Shown here piece after piece: positions 27,301-40,232 of a stretch of 64,000 nucleotides of DNA. The stretch is from Paragorgia papillata. Its lineage: Eukaryota; Cnidaria; Anthozoa; Scleralcyonacea; Coralliidae. Within the stretch, counting starts at the first letter, position 1. Every line of letters starts with the position of its first letter. The translations under genes were made by a program, and so were the position numbers. Location: positions 673,001-737,000 of the forward strand of contig JAWNZC010000119.1 in the NCBI GenBank assembly GCA_035771165.1, in the 5' to 3' direction. The notes under the pieces were generated by a model. The model was not told where the DNA came from. It searched no databases and was given only the letters and a program-made list of their open reading frames with translations.

Positions 27301-30300
27301 CAACAAGGAATCAATCTCTATCTCTCGGCGATACTAGACATTGTATGGCCGTTTTATCAAAACTCGCCAAGTAAAGGTAAGCTGTCCCATTATTTCCATT
27401 GGTACACTATTTTCACAAACTCCAGTTACAATGTTTACAGTATTATATTTAGAAAGCCGTTACCCAAATTTAGTTTATAGAACGCACTTTTTTATACCAT
27501 GTTTAAACCATTTTGTTTGAGCAGTTTGCTCAAGATTTTGAGTCTTGGGCCCTAGGGTTGTATGTCAACATGATTTTGAATTTTGAGCATAATAGTGAGG
27601 TAAAAGTATAGTTCCACTGACATTCTCGAGCATAGCTAATTCGCTATTTTTCCTCAATTAGAGTATCAACTTTTGTGTTAAGAACCCATCCTCCTTTTTC
27701 TTCACTGCATTCACGGACCCAGAGATTTTTGAATGTATAAACACCACCGAGAGAGACTTTCTCAATGTGACTTTGCAATAAAATTAACTTCAGATAAACA
27801 TGATTCATCAGCAATATAACAATGCCTTTTCTTCAACTTCATTGAACCAACAAGTAAAAATACTCAATTGTTATCTAATCAAACGAGAACGCAAGTTGGC
27901 AGTCAGAATTTCTGTGGCGGTCGTTCGAACTCCCCAATTAACAAAATAAAGATTTCATGAGTGTTTTAAACAAGTTTTAACTTTGTCACGGTACATGATA
28001 TTTTCGGGAAACTATTCAGAGCGGCTGGCTGAGATAGCGTGACTGCCAACTTGCGATGACTTGCGTTCTCGTTTGGGGGCGATTACATGGACTGGCCCAG
28101 TTAACCGGGATGAGTTTACGAAACGATTACATGGAGCGGGCTAGCCCGGTAAGCCGGGATGATTTCAGGCGGAAATTCGCAATTATCAAGTAAATAAGGG
28201 CAAAGTTACGTCAGTTTTACTTCAGTTTTACACTGATTAGTCTATTATTTATTTTGTAAGCCCATCGTTAATAAAAAGATTGTTAAAGTCTTAGCTAACC
28301 CAGGAAAGCGTCTTCCCGAAAACTAATTAATTTATTAAATCTTCGCTTTGATCACGAAACACACAAACAACGTTGATGTTCTATTTCAGTTCCTTTCAGC
28401 ATTATTTATTCACACAGTCAAGCAAACAAACGCGTATCGGAGCGAGTTCAACAGTTTTTCAGCCCTGTTTGCCGAGATGAAAACGATTACATGGACATTT
28501 TCATCCCGGTTTTAACCTAGCCTGCGTGCAGACGTTCACTCCCCCCCCCCCCCGAAAGGCGGAAAGGAACTTTTCCGCCTTTCGGGGGGGGGAGTGAACG
28601 TCTGCACGCAGGCTAGGTTAACCGGGCTAGCCCGGTCCATGTAATCGTCCCCTAAATGTAATTACTGCCCCTTTTTCTCTCTCTCATATTTGTAGACTAA
28701 ACAAAAAAATATGGAGAAAATATGAAAACAGATTGACATGCTGTTGTTTTGGGACAATATATTAAACTGTCAACCACCAATTTTCTATTCTGCTATGAAA
28801 TGACATTGTAACATTCACATAACTGATAATGAAAGAGCCAACAAATTAACACTGGAGTCTGGACTAAAGGCATTTAATCATCATGGTCTACAAAGTCAAA
28901 GACAGGACTTATTGGCATAATTCTCTGGCATATTATAACCATTGTAGTCTATTACTAGACAATCGTGATACAATGTTCACCGAAAAAACTTCACTTTACC
29001 CACATGCTTATGGATGAAATGCATTGTGGTTGTGACATTGCCCATTCAGTCCATCGTCAAGTGCCAAGTTGATTACTGTGTATGTTTCACCATTCGTACA
29101 TCTCTTTTATAAGGAATGTTCATGTGGAGGGTTAACCATTAAAGAAGACTACGAAGTAGCATAAATGATCTGAATATATTGATACATCAACGCTGTGAAT
29201 TTTGGTTTTTGCAAAGCCTCAACAATTTAAACACAAACTTTTATAATATCTTCTTTCGATTTTTGCTCAATTTGATTTCAACCTCGTGGTTATCACTCAT
29301 GGCCAGTGTTGGTCACTCACATCGTCACTGATCGTCACATGCTAGTCACATGTTGCCTCGCGGTTCGTACCCAAAGCCACACGCAGATGCAAATAAGCAC
29401 TCTGAACATCGTGGCCTCACTAATTAGTGAATCTATGAACTCAATTGCCGGGATAAATTTCAGTATTTTCAGATGGAACATTATCCTTCGTCCTGCCTAA
29501 ATGACGTTCACTAACAATCAGTGGTGTATAGCCAAAGGAGGCTAGTGGAGTGCTCGCCCCAATTCGCCCTTTTACCCCTCCCCCCCTCCCCCCCCCCCCC
29601 CCCCCCCAAATTCTGTAAAATCGCACTCCAAAATGCAGAAAATGGCATTTCAGGCACGCTAGGTTTCCACATTGGGGGTGGGGGGGAGTTTTCAACTTTT
29701 CATGCCCTGCAGATTCCTTGCCCTTTCGGCGCTCAAACCCCACAGGTCAGTGTCAAGCCCTCCGCACAGTTTGACCCCGAGTTTGACATCAATCCTCCAG
29801 CCTTGGCACCTCCTCACGCGTCCGCCATAATCAGGGTTATGGTAACGCCGCACTGCTAACAAATAACTACTAACAACCTTGAAAACAGAAGGCTTTTTAA
29901 AATGATTCATTATTTGTTTTACACCCTTATCCAATTTTGTACCAGGTAGCACTTCCTTGCGATAGTAACTTCTAGTCTAAACTGTATATTATGAACAGTA
30001 ACCGAAGTAAGTATACAGTGTATCTTCACAAAATGTCGCAGTACTGTCCGAACCAATGCCAGTGGGTATTGGTGGCTTTGCCACCTTGCACATGCAGTTA
30101 ATTGACAGCACAATACCACGTACAGTATTTTAATTATACGTAGTCCCAATCTAGGTTGTCCATGCATGTAAAAGTAATAATAAAAAAAAAAATTTCCCTT
30201 GGTAAAATAAGCTAATCCCAACATTCTATCATGCCCATTTTCGCAGGCAAAATACGCTGCATGCACGAATGCGCGATCGCGCGGCATGGGATGCCCACTA

Positions 30301-33300
30301 ATTAACGAGTTAACGCCTAGCGGGCATCTTGTTTATATTTGTTTTAGTTGGAGAAAATTTTGCTCTTAAGAAGCCCACCTTTCAGTCGCAGATTAGGTAT
30401 GGAGGAAAACCCTCAAAAGCAGTGGATGGTAACACTGGAGATAGACATTATACGTATTGTACTCACACAGACGCAGAGACTAGACCTTGGTGGCGAGTTG
30501 ACTTAGAACAACGTATCCTTGTTTCTCATGTAAGGATTTTTAACAGAGAGAACATTGGTCTAAGACTTTGTGGTTTTCAAATCAGAATAGGAGATAGTAT
30601 TAAAAATAATGGAACAACGAATGCAAGATGTGGAACATTACGTCACATTCCAAGCGACAAAGATGACGTCATTTCATGTGAGCCTCCTCTTGTGGGACGG
30701 TATGTTACCATAGTGATTCCTGGTGAAGACAAAACACTGACACTGTGCGAGGTTGAGGTTTATGGAACAGGAGTCTTAGGTAAGGAAGGTTTACTACAAG
30801 TTATTGCAACTATTCATCCATTTATCCATTCATCTATTTATTCATCTATCCATTCATCTATCCATTTATCCATCCATCCATCCTTCCATCCATCCATTCA
30901 TTCATCCATCCATTCATTCATTCATTCATTCATTCATTCCTTCCTTCCTTCCTTCCTTCCTTCATTCATTCATTCATTCATTCATTCATTCATTCATTCA
31001 TCCAACTATCCATTTATCCAGGCTATGTTAATAGAGCCATGGTACCAATCAAAGACGTTGTCTGGAAGCCTATATAGTTACATCTTGTTGATAGGGAACG
31101 ATCCTACCACTTAGGAAGCATATATGACTATGAACTTACAACCTTAGCTCTTCATGTATCTAAGTTCTTGCAGCTCAATGGTTAGAGTGTCCCATTGGTC
31201 ATCAGAAGGTTACAGATTGTACACATATGTAACCTTCACTCGCCATCTGAGTTCTTGTAACTCAATGATTAGAGTGTCACTGGTCATTAGAAGGTTACAG
31301 GTTGTACACATATGTAACCTTCACTCATCATCTGAGTTCTTGTAGCTCAATAGTTAGAGTGTCTCACTGGTCATCAGAAGGTTGCAGGTTTGATCCCTGT
31401 CTGGGGCTCAGAAACATTTTGTGAGTATTTGAGCTTGACGAACGTCTACCAAACATCTCTTCTGTGTAATACAAGTTTATTAGTATTAATCTATATACGT
31501 ATTTAGGTCAGCGCAATCTAACTGGAGCTCATCTGATTGGTTCTAATCTACCTTATGAGGGACATGTCGTGTTAGATCGTAGTACTTTCTGTGATCCCAC
31601 GTGGTCCCCTCGTGATCAAAATACCGCATGTCTGCAGCTTGGATACCCAAGAGCAAGCACAGGGATCCCAAGTGGATCTTTCCTCAGCCAAAGTGAATCT
31701 GGTGCTAGATCTGTTGTGAAAAATTTCAAGTGTAGCTCTGCGGAAAGTTCATTGAATGAGTGTGCTCAAACTGATTCCAGTGGAGAGACTTGTTTGAGTG
31801 AGAATACTGTTAAAGTAAGATGTAAGTACATGTAGTTTGTAGCGAGAGATTTTTTTAATTGTGTTGTGTTGTGTTGTGTTGTGTTGTGTTGTGTTGTGTT
31901 GTGTTGTGTTGTGTTGTGTTGTGTTGTGTTGTGTTGTGTTGTGTTGTGTTGCGTTCTTTTGCGTTCTTTGCGTTGCATTGCGTTGCGTTCTATTGCGTTG
32001 CGTTCTGTTGCGTTGTGTTCTATTGTATTGCGTTCTGTTGCGTTGCGTTCTGTTGCGTGTCATTTCGCTGTATTGTTGCGTTGTATAATTATAAGAGTAA
32101 AAATGTATCTAGTTTTGTTTTATTTTCCTCGTATTCATATTGTGTTTACTCGTGCATTATTTGTAGGTCAACCTTTCCTTCGTCTTGGAGGATCAAATAT
32201 TTCGCTTGAAGGAAGAGTGGAAATTCTTCACGAAGGAGCCTGGGGCACGGTGTGTGTTCTTGACTCCACGAACTGGGAGGGAGAAGGTGCTAGTGTGGCG
32301 TGTCGTGAGCTTGGCTTTTACGATGCTGTAAGGTACTTTAGGTCAGAAGAAACATTTAGAAGGGTCAGTGGTAAGATTTGGCTTAAAGATGTAAATTGCA
32401 ACGGTGATGAGAAATCCTTGGTTTTTTGTAAGCACAATAACTGGGAAAATACTGCTTGTGGTCACTACCATGATATTGCTGTAAAATGTAAGTACCATGT
32501 TGGGTTCTGTAGGGTTGTTTAGAAATGCGTAGGGAAATATGGGGATATATCGAGAAGTTTAGGGATGTGTAGGGATATATAGGGATGTGTGGAGATATGT
32601 AGGGATATATATGGAAAATTAGGGATATGTGGGATATGGAGGACATATGAGGTCGTTTATGAATGTGTGGATATGTTTGGGATATGTAGGGATATGTTGG
32701 GGGACTTTGAGATGTGTGGGATGTGTAGGATTATGTGGGGATATGTAATGATAGGCGTGAATATATAGGGAGGTTTAGCGATGTGCGGGATGTGTGGGGA
32801 CATGTAGAGAAGTTTAGGGATGTTTGGGGAAATTTGGGATATATGTCTAGATATGCAGGGGAGTTTGGCATCCTTGGGGATATGAAGGGATGTGTGAGGA
32901 TTTGTAGGATTGTGTGGGGATGTGAAAGGATGTGTGAATATTTGTAGGGTAGCATGGAGATATATAGGTAAATTTAGGGATGTGCGGGGATGTATGTAAG
33001 GACAATTCTGAACTGCTAAATTCCGAAGGCAGCTTAAGAGATTTGTTTCAACAATAAAATTACTTCTTTTTTATCTTTACAGGTTCTATTTGTGCTGAAT
33101 CTCTTCTTAAAAACGAGATAACATTTCCAAACACTATCTTTAACGCTAGTGCGTCGCGTTCTTCCGACTATTCTCCGAGTTTTGGCCGACTGTACAGCCC
33201 TAGTCCTTGGTGCTTACCAGACACTCATCTTGATCAAACTCAATTTCTTGAAATCAATCTTCCCGCCGTTTACTCCTTGTCAGCGGTTGCCACCGTGGGC

Positions 33301-36300
33301 GGAAGTCTCGGATATGTGACGTCATACAAATTGTCGTATATGGTCAGCGTTAATCAGTGGTTGTATGCTACTGTGAACAATAAGCAGGTCTGTATAGAGG
33401 CCTACGACGATACGATGGTGATACGATGATGATACGATGACGGTACGATGACGATACGATGACGATACAATGACGATACGATGACGGTACGATGACGGTA
33501 CGATGACGATACAATGACGATACGATGCTGATACGATGCTGATGCGATGATGATACGATGACGGTACGATGACAATAAGATGACAATACGATGATCATAC
33601 GACCACAATATGATGACGGTACGATGACATACCACTGACCTATATATGTAACTGGACTGCGGGTGGTGGCCAAAAATGTGTCCCCATTTTCACTTTCAAA
33701 ATGGCGGCATTTATGGGTACTTATCGTAGGAAAAAATGTTTATGTAAATACAAAGCGATTTTCTTACTTCAATAATAAATCGTTCCTGTGCGAGGGCTTA
33801 GCAGGAATAAAATACTAAAGACCAATTCGGACAGGAAAGAGTTAGAGAGATAGTTTATAAATCGTTCCTGTCCGAGGGCTTCCCCAGAGGTGAATAAAAA
33901 TCGTCCGACGTCAGCCAGAATAAAATACTATTAAAAGACAAATTCGGACAGGAAACCGGTCTGACTCTAGACTCGTGTCACGAAATTCTTTCCGTCGGGC
34001 ACAAAAAAATATTGTATTCAACGTTAGGATTAGTTTAGCCCTGCAGTTAACCGAGCTAGCCCGGCTCATGTAAACACGCCATTTATAAATCGTTTCTGTC
34101 CGAGGACTTCCCCAGAGGTGAATAAAACCGTCTGGCGTTAGCCAGAAAAAAATGCTAAAGACCAATTCGGACAGGAAAGAGTTAATTCGTGCACGGTTGT
34201 TCATTGTTAATTTCTTGTGGAACGACTCAAGAGGCCTGCTGGATTATTTGTCAGACCAAATAGGAATATCAGTAGAACATGATCTGGAGTTTCTGTAAAC
34301 AAAATATTTCGGTGCAATCGGTGGTTTTTCCATGTATATTATTTATGTTTGTCGCTGAGCGGCGCGGGACGTTTTCATGATAAGAGTCTCAGTTATTGTA
34401 GTTCTGAACTACAATAATAATAATATTCCTAGACAATTACTGTTGTAGCTTTCTAGCAGTCTGAATTAAAGACGTGCCGGCCGGCGGTACCGCACGAACA
34501 CTTGGCAATAAAATAAACAAGACTGTCAATACACATGGTCATGGAAATCTACAAACATTTCGTTTTATGAAGTCGCCAGCTCTATAAAGAATCGCTGAAA
34601 ATCACGAGAAAATCGTAAAGAAGCGAGGCGTACCGAGTTCTTCTTAGAGTGTCTTTATCAACCTTTTCCAATTGTTAATAGCAGACGAGAAACTCGTCAG
34701 TTGTCAGGTGTTTTAAAATCCGGTAAACGGCGAGTTCGTCCGCCTATTTTCCGTCGTTAAAACAAGAAAGCCGGACGGCAAACTATATCAGACTGGGACA
34801 TTGGAAGAGCGTCAAAACCCGCTAGTCAGAAAGCTTTCATCTTCTATAAATATGAAGACTCTATCGAGTTATAAATAACATAATTCGACTGAATCCCGAG
34901 CAAAATACAGGCAGTTTTAAAAACATGTGTCATCAGTCCGGTTCTTAGGTATCGGTCAGCGACCTTCACCATTAGCAAAAGGACCCATAAATGCCGCCAT
35001 TTTGAAAACGATTTTGGGGACACTTTTCGGTAATAATTCCATGTCCTACATAACCCCAACCCACTGATCTATATAAGAGACTGGATAGAGCATCCGTTGT
35101 CTGAAATTGAAGTCGGAAGTTGGCAACAGCCGCCATGTTGGATGGTCCCACTTTCGCTATATTCTACTGTTGCACAATTATAGTTTTCGCATATTAAGGC
35201 ATTTTTCCCCTTCGGGTTCGGACAAACTTTTTTATCACGAGGAAGAAAGGACACGTGAAGCATTTAGAGAGAAAAATTGTAGTTATTTAGCCCCAAAATG
35301 TGGGGGAAAACGGAATTTGCGAGTTCGATGGAGCGAACTCCCAAGTGTCATTGATGACAACTTTGAACAGACGAAGGCCGTTCTCATTCAGAATTTACTC
35401 ACAATATGGAAATACTGCTAAAGGACCGAATGAATTCGGGAAATTTGATCAACTGAACAAGCTACACTACGAACAACTGCTGTGGTATTATTATATTATA
35501 AGCCAAAAGACCGGAATCAAACAATTAATTTAAGAATGCGATGTGCCCAACTGTATAGATCAGTGGATGTGCCTATAGTTGAACAATATATTTTCACTCA
35601 CAGAAAACTCGGGGTAATGATTCAAATAAGTTATCCTGGCATTCACAGGATTAATCAGAATGAGTTTATTATTTTCTATGAGATAGGGTTATCTAATTTG
35701 GGCAATTGGGCCTACATTTGCCTACAACTAAAAATCTTGTATTAATTTTACAATATAATTAGTTTTGTGACTATACCTTTGCCAAGATGCTTTTTTTTTA
35801 GGCAGTTTACAAATGTTATCCGCCACATCGTTGTGAAGTTTAACATATATATTAGCTTGACTTGTTTTGACTTTATATAAACATCAAACACTGGCCTTGT
35901 TGATCTACTTGTATAGTACACACTGATAGTACAGTATTAGTTCTGCCACAATTTTCATAACATACAGAAGTCAGAGAACAGATTAAAAATTTATCATTAT
36001 ATAGTACATTTATACAGAATCAAACTATACAAGACAAAATACACTCATGAATTGTAAACATTTTCTTTAATCAAATCATTGACAAAGTTTGAAAACTATA
36101 AATGACACAGTTCAATTATATTCTGTATTAAGTTGTCATGTTGCTTCACCTTTATTGTTCTTCATTCATTGTTGCTTCATTTTAAACTACCTACAACATA
36201 ACATACAAATATCACATTCAATTTTACAGATACTCACAAACAATTTTTTCATCAAAATGACAGGGAGTAAAATAGCTCAGCTGTTAATAAGAAACAATGT

Positions 36301-39300
36301 TGACAACTTAATTTCTTAAATACATGACTTGGACACTGGGCATGGAGTTTAATAAAACAAACTGGCTCGTTCTTGTTATGATGCATGCTACAGTTTACTT
36401 CTATGGAAGCACCAAACATTGTAAGTATTACAAACTTATAGAGTATTAACATGCTCCTATGTTGCCAAAGAAATATGCTGCTTGTCGAAATCTACTCACA
36501 ACTCTACAAGCCAATCTATCTTCTGTGCCATAATTTTACACGTCCTTCGGCTTTTTTAAAATGATCTACTCGATTGTGAACATTCCACAATTACAGTATT
36601 ATCTCACATTTGTATCCTACAAATCAGTTTATTAACCACCGGCCGTTTACAATGTTGGGTTTCCCGTTTCCTTGGTAAATAACCCTTCGGGAGCTCTCCG
36701 TCCCCTTCGAAATTTCGTCAAAATATCAAGTTATTTACTTACGATTCAGTTTCCCTTCACGTTCTTAGGTCCTCCATAGTTCCATGATGTGTCCCGTTGC
36801 TTGAAATACCAAAATGGATTTGTGTTGTTCGTCTATTTCGTGATTATATGCGAAAACAACGAATTCACAACAGTAAAATATAGCAACTCACTCCTCATGG
36901 TGGGACCATCCAATATGGCGTCGCTTACAATTAGGGCGTAACTTCCGGCTTCAATTTCTGGAGGCGCTCAGATAATAGATGCTCTATCCAGTCTCTTATA
37001 TAGATCAGTGCACCCTACCCACACTAAATTTATTTTGTACTGCCCATATTTTGGGCAGCACGTGACCAACCTGGACCAGGGTCTTTTCGCAGCGGTGGGC
37101 GGGGGCGAGGGAGCGGAGATAAGACCCTGGGTACGAGGTTGACATAACCCAAGTACTTCATGAAAGCCATACCCCAACACACAACCTAACCTAAGGATGG
37201 CAATTCGTGTAAATAGGACATGGACGTATAACCCACTTTTCCTAACTCAAAGGTAATAGGAGCACGCAGTCCAGTTATATACAGCTAAATCAATTAAGGT
37301 TGTCCTGGCCAAAGCCAAAACTTCAAAGCCAAGCGCGAAAATGCTCGTTAATAATCCCCAGAGGCAAGTTTGGTTTATTTGTATGATTTTGGCCTATAAA
37401 TATAGTAAATGTGTGCTTCGCTATTTAAATAGTAATTCACATCGTACTTTTCGCGCTTGGCTTTGACCTTTTGGCTTTAGTCTTTTGGCTTTAGCCAGGA
37501 CGACCTTAATTGATTTAGCTGTATATATAGGTCAGTGTGACATACACGAAGGCGATACGATGACGATACGACGACCGTACGAACACGATACCATGGCGAT
37601 ACGATAACGGTACGATGACGATACGACTTCTATCCGATGACGATACGATTACAATACGATGACGATACGATGAGGCTGATTTTGACGAATTATGAAGTTT
37701 ACTTCCTCGTTATTTTTTGATTTTCTAAGATACGTTATTAAAAATATTTTATTTTTTTAGATAATTTCTGGCAACACAAATAATGACACACATAATGTTA
37801 TACGAAGAGAATTAGACAAACCTTGTCAAGTACAGCGCGTTCGGTTTATTCCAAAGACGTGGATTGACATTCCTTGTATGCGTGTGGAATTATGCGGTAA
37901 AGGTGAGGAATTTAATATCTTCCTTCCTTCCCTTCTTTCCTTTCCTTCCTTCCTTTCCTTCTTTCTTTCCTTCCTTCCTTTCCTTCCTCCCTCCCTCCCT
38001 CCCTCCCTTCCTTCCTTCCTTCCTCCCTCCCTCCCTTCCTTCCCTCCTTCCTTCCTTCCTTCCTTCCTTCCTCCCTTCCTTCCTTCCTTCCTTCCCTCCT
38101 TCCTTCCTTCCTTCCTTCCTCCCTCCCTCCCTCCCTCCCTCCCTTCCTTCCTTCCTTCCTTCCTTCCTTCCTTCCTTCCTTTCCTTCCTTCCTTCCTTCC
38201 TTCCTTCCTTCCTTCCTTTGTTCCTTCCTTCCTTCCTTCCTTCCTTCCCTCCTTCCTTCTTTCCTTGCTTCCTTGCTTCCTTCCTCCCACCCTCCCTTTC
38301 TTCCTTCCTTCCTTATTTTATTTTATTTTATTTTATTTTACTTTATTTTACTTTACTTTACTTTACTTTACTTTACTTTACTTTACTTTACTTTACTTTA
38401 CTTTACTTTACTTTACTTTACTTTACTTTACTTTACTTTACTTTACTTTACTTTACTTTACTTTACTTTACTTTACTTTACTTTACTTTACTTTACTTTA
38501 CTTTACTTTACTTTACTTTACTTTACTTTACTTTACTTTACTTTACTTTACTTTACTTTACTTTACTTTACTTTACTTTACTTTACTTTACTTTACTTTA
38601 CTTTACTTTACTTTACTTTACTTTACTTTACTTTACTTTACTTTACTTTACTTTACTTTACTTTACTTTACTTTACTTTACTTTACTTTACTTTACTTTA
38701 CTTTACTTTACTTTACTTTACTTTACTTTACTTTACTTTACTTTACTTTACTTTACTTTACTTTACTTTACTTTACTTTACTTTACTTTACTTTACTTTA
38801 CTTTACTTTACTTTACTTTACTTTACTTTACTTTACTTTACTTTACTTTACTTTACTTTACTTTACTTTACTTTACTTTACTTTACTTTACTTTACTTTA
38901 CTTTACTTTACTTTACTTTACTTTACTTTACTTTACTTTACTTTACTTTACTTTACTTTACTTTACTTTACTTTACTTTATTTTATTTTATTTTATTAAT
39001 CTTCTTTTAGAGATTCCGCGATGCCATCCCTCGACCATCACCATCATCGGAATTACGTCCACGTCAGCATCGGTAACCTGGGAACCATTGCTTATCCCAG
39101 ATACAGGATTAGAACACAATAATTACTCAGTGACTCTATCAGGGGCAAAAAGCTACTTTACCAAGACAACTGAACATACTTCTCTTTTGATTGGCCAGCT
39201 TCTTCCATATCGTCAATACAATGTGTCAGTTATTGCTGTTGGTTTGCAAGAGTGTTACAACATGTATGTTCCTCCTACGTCCTTCCTAACGGCGGAAGCT

Positions 39301-40196
39301 GGTTAGTGGTTTTCATCATTTCTCTGTTGGTTGGTTTTTGTGTTTATTTAGTTTGCTTTCTTTATGTTTGTGTTTGCGTTTGTATTTCTCACTCCGTTAT
39401 ATATCTCTTAATATTATATCTCAACTGTAAATTGTCCAGTCAGAGAGCTTGATTTGTACCACGTGATCAGTTAATTTATCGTAGAATTACCCTCCACAGC
39501 GGGGTATTCGAGTTCGTGTACGACGCGTGAATGTCACGCACGATTCACGAAGCTGTCAACAATGGCGGAGTTTGGCGAGATAAGAAAACGTTTCGCCTGA
39601 ACACTCAGATGTTGACAAGAAGATTGTTGGAAAGATTAATTGTTTCGATATAATATATAATTTATAGACCTTTCGCTCGGGGAATTCGATGAAATATTAC
39701 CCCTAGGGATGATATATCTTACGTACCTCGGGGTAATATTTCATCGAATTCCCCTCGCTCCAGGCACTATATAGTTTGTACGCAACCTCGTACCCAGGGC
39801 CATTTGTAGGGAACTGGGCCAAGATGGCGTATAAAACAAAATGGCGGGAACAAATGGCCCTGGTGTAGGCTAGCTCAAAATGCGCAGTATATTGCGCATT
39901 TTATTAACTAGAACTCAGTTCTTTACACAGTAATTATACCTAATTACACCTAGTTATCGCATGGTTTAAAATATAATTTCCCGTGCCGTGTGCAGGAACA
40001 ACCAACAAGGTCAAAATACAATTTTTTTAAATAAATACAAAACTCCACCAGGGCCATTTGTTCCCGCCATCTTGTTTCCCTGGGTACAATGGTTGGTACA
40101 AATGCCAGTTTGTCAGTCTTGTCTGTCTGTCTCTGCCTTGTCGTCTGTCTGTCTGTCTGTCTGTCTGTTTGTTTGTTTGTTTGTTTGTTTGTTTGT

Positions 40197-40232
<36 letters not shown>

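Larger units (their letters stand above)
33627..37533. mobile_element. Large composite foldback inserted in the minisatellite
   Basis: The left end CACTGACCTATATATGTAACTGGACTGCG is mirrored by GCAGTCCAGTTATATA (about 37268) and TATATAGGTCAGTG (about 37520). The right arm is split by a MITE at about 37281-37516 (GCTAAATCAATTAAGGTTGTCCTGGCC and its inverse). A further foldback lies inside at about 35065-37012 (ACTGATCTATATAAGAGACTGGATAGAGCATC mirrored at 36978-37012). An ACCAGGGTCTT/AAGACCCTGGGT hairpin lies at about 37076-37132. No transposase is recognised. Confidence 0.75.

Noticed and set aside
26436..27480. Several 70-120-codon ORFs
   Set aside because: Coincide with foldback arms and repeat copies. 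No domain, no conserved splice pattern.
31324..31400. Functional tRNA gene
   Set aside because: A- and B-box-like words are present, but no cloverleaf with a 7-bp acceptor stem could be formed by eye, and the copy is part of a SINE family.
37864..39306. 480-codon ORF reading through to FN3
   Set aside because: The repeat part is CCTT and ACTTT arrays. Only 37864-37902 (exon 7 in another frame) and 39011-39301 are real exons, and the acceptor CTTTTAG separates them.
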